A DNA stretch of 64,000 nt. Source: Solirubrobacteraceae bacterium (GTDB lineage: Bacteria > Actinomycetota > Thermoleophilia > Solirubrobacterales > Solirubrobacteraceae). Below, one piece after another: positions 61,463 to 64,000 of the stretch; within the stretch, counting starts at the first letter, position 1, and each line of letters begins with the position of its first letter. Location of the stretch: assembly GCA_025451035.1 (NCBI GenBank), contig JANWLE010000063.1, positions 1 through 64,000 of the forward strand, read 5' to 3'. The notes under the pieces are model-generated. The model ran no database searches, had not been told where the DNA came from, and saw only the letters and a list, made by a program, of their open reading frames with translations. The translations under genes and the position numbers were made by a program.

Positions 61463-62021
61463 TGCTCATGTGATTGGTTCCCGCTTACGGACGGGCTAGC
61501 ACGGGATCTCAGCCCGCGCGAGCAGAAAGTAGCCCGACCGGGTTTACTTGCGCTGTCGCAGGGTACTTGCGCACGTAGGTATCACCGGGGTTTTGGGTGA
61601 GAGCAGCAGGAGCATCGACCATTGGTGGGCTGGCTGGCGAGCCAGCCCACGTGTGTGCCCTCAGTCCGGAAGGGGAGGCTCTCATCGCGCCACTCCCCCA
61701 AGCTTCTTCTGGCGACTGCGATGACTGAGGTGCCCGACGCCCGCAAAAGATGCCGCCAGCAGTGCGTCTGGGCTATGCGCGAGCGAATCATGAGGACGCA
61801 CGCGAATCTGCCCGCCAGCTTCACGCAACGCGAGGATCGGCTCATCCTGTCGCCGAAATACCCGCGAGTTACTCACGTGGCCGGCGGCGTGAACGATGGT
61901 GGGCAGGAATTGTCCAAATGCCAGGGAATTACTGCGAGCACGACCGTCGAAAGGCGCCCGTTTTGCGCGCCGGCTTTCCAGGCCAACCAAATCTGCACTC
62001 TGTTCCGGAGGAGGGACCCAA
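61463..62021. other. 559 bp divergent intergenic region
   Basis: No convincing gene on either strand; the open frames here are low-complexity shadows. It contains 9-bp direct repeats TACTTGCGC at 61545-61553 and 61564-61572 (19 bp apart), a perfect 11-bp hairpin at 61625-61650, and the strong ribosome-binding site GGAGGAGGG at 62007-62015 for the lipoprotein gene. It must hold promoters for the KTSC-rarA run and for the ABC transporter. Confidence 0.6.
61625..61650. repeat. perfect 11-bp palindromic hairpin
   Basis: GTGGGCTGGCT and AGCCAGCCCAC pair perfectly around the loop GGCG. No T-run on either side. It lies between two divergent genes, where a terminator is not expected, so it may be a dispersed palindromic element. 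Confidence 0.7.
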
Positions 62022-63659
62022 GTGACTAGGTATCTACGATCGATCGGCGCGGTGCTAGTGGCGCTTGTCTTGCCGGTGGTGATGGGTGCATGCGGGAGCT
62101 CCTCGAGCGGGCCGACCGTTACCGTGGTCCAAGGCACCGCTCCGGACTATCTCGATCCGTCGCAGGGCTACACCACCCAGGCGGCCAACTCGAGCTGGGT
62201 CAGCTATCTCGGCCTATACACGTACGCTCACGCGAGCGCCACCGCCGGCGGACAGGTGATCCCAGCGATCGCCACCGCGCCGCCGAAGGTCACCGGTGGC
62301 GGCAAGACGTACACGATCACGATCCGCAAAGGCCTCAAGTACTCCAATGGAGAAGCCGTCAAGGCGTCTGATTTCCTGTTCACGATCGAGCGAGCGATCA
62401 AGCTGAACTGGGGCGGCGCGGCGTATTTCACCGGGAATATCGCGGGTGCGACCGATTACTCCAAGGGCAAGTCAAACACGATCACCGGCATCAGTGCAAA
62501 CGACGCGACCGGTCAGATCGTGATCCACCTGACCGCACCGTATGGGGCGTTCGAGAACGTGCTGGCGTTCCCCAGCGCCGGGCTGCTGCCGTCGACCACG
62601 CCGATGACCCCGCAGGACACCAGTCCGCCGTCGGGGTTCGGGCCGTATGAGATCAAGAACGTAGTGCCCAACCAGGGCTACGACGTCTCGCTGAACCCGA
62701 GCTACGCAAGCCAAGCGATCCCGGGTGTCCCCGCCGGGCACGTAAACATCCACGTGAAGATCGAGACCAACACCACCACCGAGGCGGAGGACGTGCTCAA
62801 CAACTCCGCAGACGTGTTCGACTGGGGCGACACGGTCCCGCCGTCGCTGCTGCCGCAGGTGCAGTCACAGGCGGCGTCTCGCTACGCCTCCGAGCCGACA
62901 GCGCTCGTGCTGTATTTCTTCATGAACATCAAAGAGAAGCCGTTCGACAACATCCTGGCGCGCAAGGCCGTGATCATGGCGCTCGACCGCAACGCACTGT
63001 CACGCCTGGACAGCGGCAACATCACGCCGGGCTGTTACTTCTTGCCCCCGACGCTGGTCGGCCACCCCTCCACCCCATGCCCGTACGGGGACCCCTCCAA
63101 GTCGCCGAACATCGCGGCTGCCAAGAAGCTCGTCGCCGAAGCGGGCCTGACCGGCTACCCGGTGACGGTGTGGGGCGAGGAGCGTCAGCCACGTAAGGAA
63201 TACATTGACAACTATGCGGCGACGCTGAACGAAATCGGCTTCAAGGCGACTACGAAGATCATCGCCAGCACGCAGTACTTTCCGACGATCGGCACGTTGA
63301 AGTCCCATCCCCAGACCGGTTTCGCCGACTGGCAGCAGGACTTCCCGAACCCGTTCGACTTCTATCTGCTGGTCGATGGCTCGGGCATCTCGCAGGTCAA
63401 CAACGAGAACTTCGGAGAGATCAACGACCCGTTCATCAACTCCGAAATCAAGGCGCTGACGCCGGTTCTCTCGAGCCAGCTGTCGAGCGTCGCCTCGAGA
63501 TGGGAAAAGCTCGACGAATACGTCGCCAAGAAGGCGTACCTCGGTGTCTTCGGCTACGAGAAGGTGCCGAAGTTCACCTCGACCCGCATCAACTTCTCTC
63601 AGGCGATCTTCCATCCCGTCTACGGGCTCGACTACACCTCGCTGACGCTGACGAAATAG
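62022..63659 (+). CDS. ABC transporter substrate-binding lipoprotein, family 5 (peptide/nickel type)
   Basis: 545 residues. Signal with lipobox VVMGACG (Cys near residue 24), then a Ser/Gly linker and the SBP_bac_5 fold: LDPSQGYTTQAANSS, KTYTITIRKGLKYSNGEAVKASDF, and FFMNIKEKPFDNILARKAV (patterns). Binds oligopeptides or similar ligands outside the membrane. GTG start with GGAGGAGGG 6 nt upstream. Followed by a hairpin and an OppC/DppC-type permease gene. Confidence 0.92.
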   Translation: MTRYLRSIGAVLVALVLPVVMGACGSSSSGPTVTVVQGTAPDYLDPSQGYTTQAANSSWVSYLGLYTYAHASATAGGQVIPAIATAPPKVTGGGKTYTITIRKGLKYSNGEAVKASDFLFTIERAIKLNWGGAAYFTGNIAGATDYSKGKSNTITGISANDATGQIVIHLTAPYGAFENVLAFPSAGLLPSTTPMTPQDTSPPSGFGPYEIKNVVPNQGYDVSLNPSYASQAIPGVPAGHVNIHVKIETNTTTEAEDVLNNSADVFDWGDTVPPSLLPQVQSQAASRYASEPTALVLYFFMNIKEKPFDNILARKAVIMALDRNALSRLDSGNITPGCYFLPPTLVGHPSTPCPYGDPSKSPNIAAAKKLVAEAGLTGYPVTVWGEERQPRKEYIDNYAATLNEIGFKATTKIIASTQYFPTIGTLKSHPQTGFADWQQDFPNPFDFYLLVDGSGISQVNNENFGEINDPFINSEIKALTPVLSSQLSSVASRWEKLDEYVAKKAYLGVFGYEKVPKFTSTRINFSQAIFHPVYGLDYTSLTLTK

Positions 63660-63665
63660 ACGCAC

Positions 63666-63704
63666 CGCTGTAGACGCGCCCGCTGCGCCGGCGCGTCTAC
63701 AGCG
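63666..63704. other. 15-bp intercistronic hairpin
   Basis: CGCTGTAGACGCGCC (63666-63680) and its exact complement (63690-63704) flank a 9-nt loop, 6 nt after the lipoprotein stop and 11 nt before the permease ATG. No T-run. Such hairpins can protect the upstream message and lower permease output. Confidence 0.7.
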
Positions 63705-63715
63705 CTCCAACCCAG

Positions 63716-64000
63716 ATGTCCACCGACCCCGCGCTAGCGGCAACCGGCACCGAGTTCTCCTCCGATGTGGCGCGGGAGCTGCAGAAAGAGGGCGGCATCG
63801 GGCCCTACCGGCTGGCGGCGCGGCGACTCGCGCGCAACAAGGTTGCGCTCGCGTTCGGCGCGCTGTTTGCGCTGATCGTCGTGATGTGCCTACTAGCGCC
63901 GGTGTATGCGCACGACATCGCCCACACCGGCCCCAACGACGAGCACATCACCCAGGTGATCAAGGTCGCGGGCAAGCCGACCGACGTGCTTTCGCCCGTC
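63716..64000 (+). CDS. ABC transporter permease (OppC/DppC type), N-terminal part, cut by window end
   Basis: 95 codons are visible before the window ends. After a polar start (STDPALAATGTEF) comes the OppC_N pattern RLAARRLARNKVALAFG followed by the first membrane helix (ALFALIVVMCLLAPVYA) and a periplasmic segment. It would pair with the lipoprotein just upstream. The remaining helices and the EAA loop lie outside the window. Confidence 0.85.
   Translation, partial: MSTDPALAATGTEFSSDVARELQKEGGIGPYRLAARRLARNKVALAFGALFALIVVMCLLAPVYAHDIAHTGPNDEHITQVIKVAGKPTDVLSPV

Noticed and set aside
61622..62029. 135-residue plus-strand frame in the large intergenic region
   Set aside because: No domain, begins inside the palindrome and overlaps the lipoprotein ribosome-binding site; most likely non-coding.

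Overview
This 64 kb window is a stretch of high-GC bacterial chromosome, densely packed with core genes. I see no phage, insertion sequence, CRISPR array or rRNA. The gene set suggests a deep-branching actinobacterium of the Thermoleophilia/Solirubrobacterales type; this is inference from content, not a database result. Supporting points are high GC, many GTG/TTG starts, possible leaderless promoters, C5-pathway haem synthesis, menaquinone genes, a Tat system, a zinc-type S18 and a TreT-type trehalose synthase.

Layout. 1-9 kb: D-Ala-D-Ala ligase with an aminotransferase (minus), a DUF4126 membrane protein with a phosphodiesterase, a GT-C-like membrane protein, a YmdB-type phosphoesterase, an AI-2E permease and an ABC-2 exporter. 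10.9-18 kb: a plus-strand run of hemB, hemL, an unknown 170-residue protein, the menaquinol:cytochrome c reductase qcrA-qcrB-qcrC, menaquinone methyltransferase and a polyprenyl diphosphate synthase, so cofactor supply and the respiratory complex it feeds are side by side. 18-24 kb: tatC, a TPR protein, tRNA-Lys, a PhzF-like enzyme, a membrane protein and purA. 23.8-28.7 kb (minus): a replication and ribosomal block of rpsF, a fatty-acid hydroxylase, ssb, rpsR, rplI, dnaB and a DnaC/DnaI-like loader, leading into purA. 28.8-31.5 kb: GT20 and GT4 trehalose-type glycosyltransferases. 31.6-42.7 kb: an M28-like membrane protein, thiL, infA, a class A PBP, a GT-C protein, a HAD protein, a CPBP protease, an L,D-transpeptidase, pyrE, a GNAT enzyme and tRNA-Arg. 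42.9-46.5 kb (minus): TlpA-like protein, GalT-like protein, AEC transporter, dtd and an unknown protein. 46.7-49.7 kb: an unusual DEAH helicase. 49.7-61.5 kb: a 13-gene minus-strand run of KTSC protein, rarA, an ALDH-like protein, a siroheme dehydrogenase, ccmA-ccmB-ccmC-ccmD, hemA, hemC, cobA-hemD, a SAM hydrolase and birA. 62-64 kb: a peptide-type ABC lipoprotein and the start of its permease.

Haem and cytochrome c maturation genes at 52-58 kb and the bc complex at 13-16 kb form one functional theme, respiration with menaquinone and c-type cytochromes. The most unusual items are an ALDH-family protein that has lost its catalytic Cys and Asn positions, a DEAH helicase with a long acidic tract before motif I and a histone-H1-like basic tail, a hairpin that fills the short rpsF leader, a DnaC/DnaI-like loader behind dnaB, a thiL reading frame whose conserved N terminus lies upstream of any normal start codon, and a repeated pattern of -10 boxes 6-9 nt before start codons.
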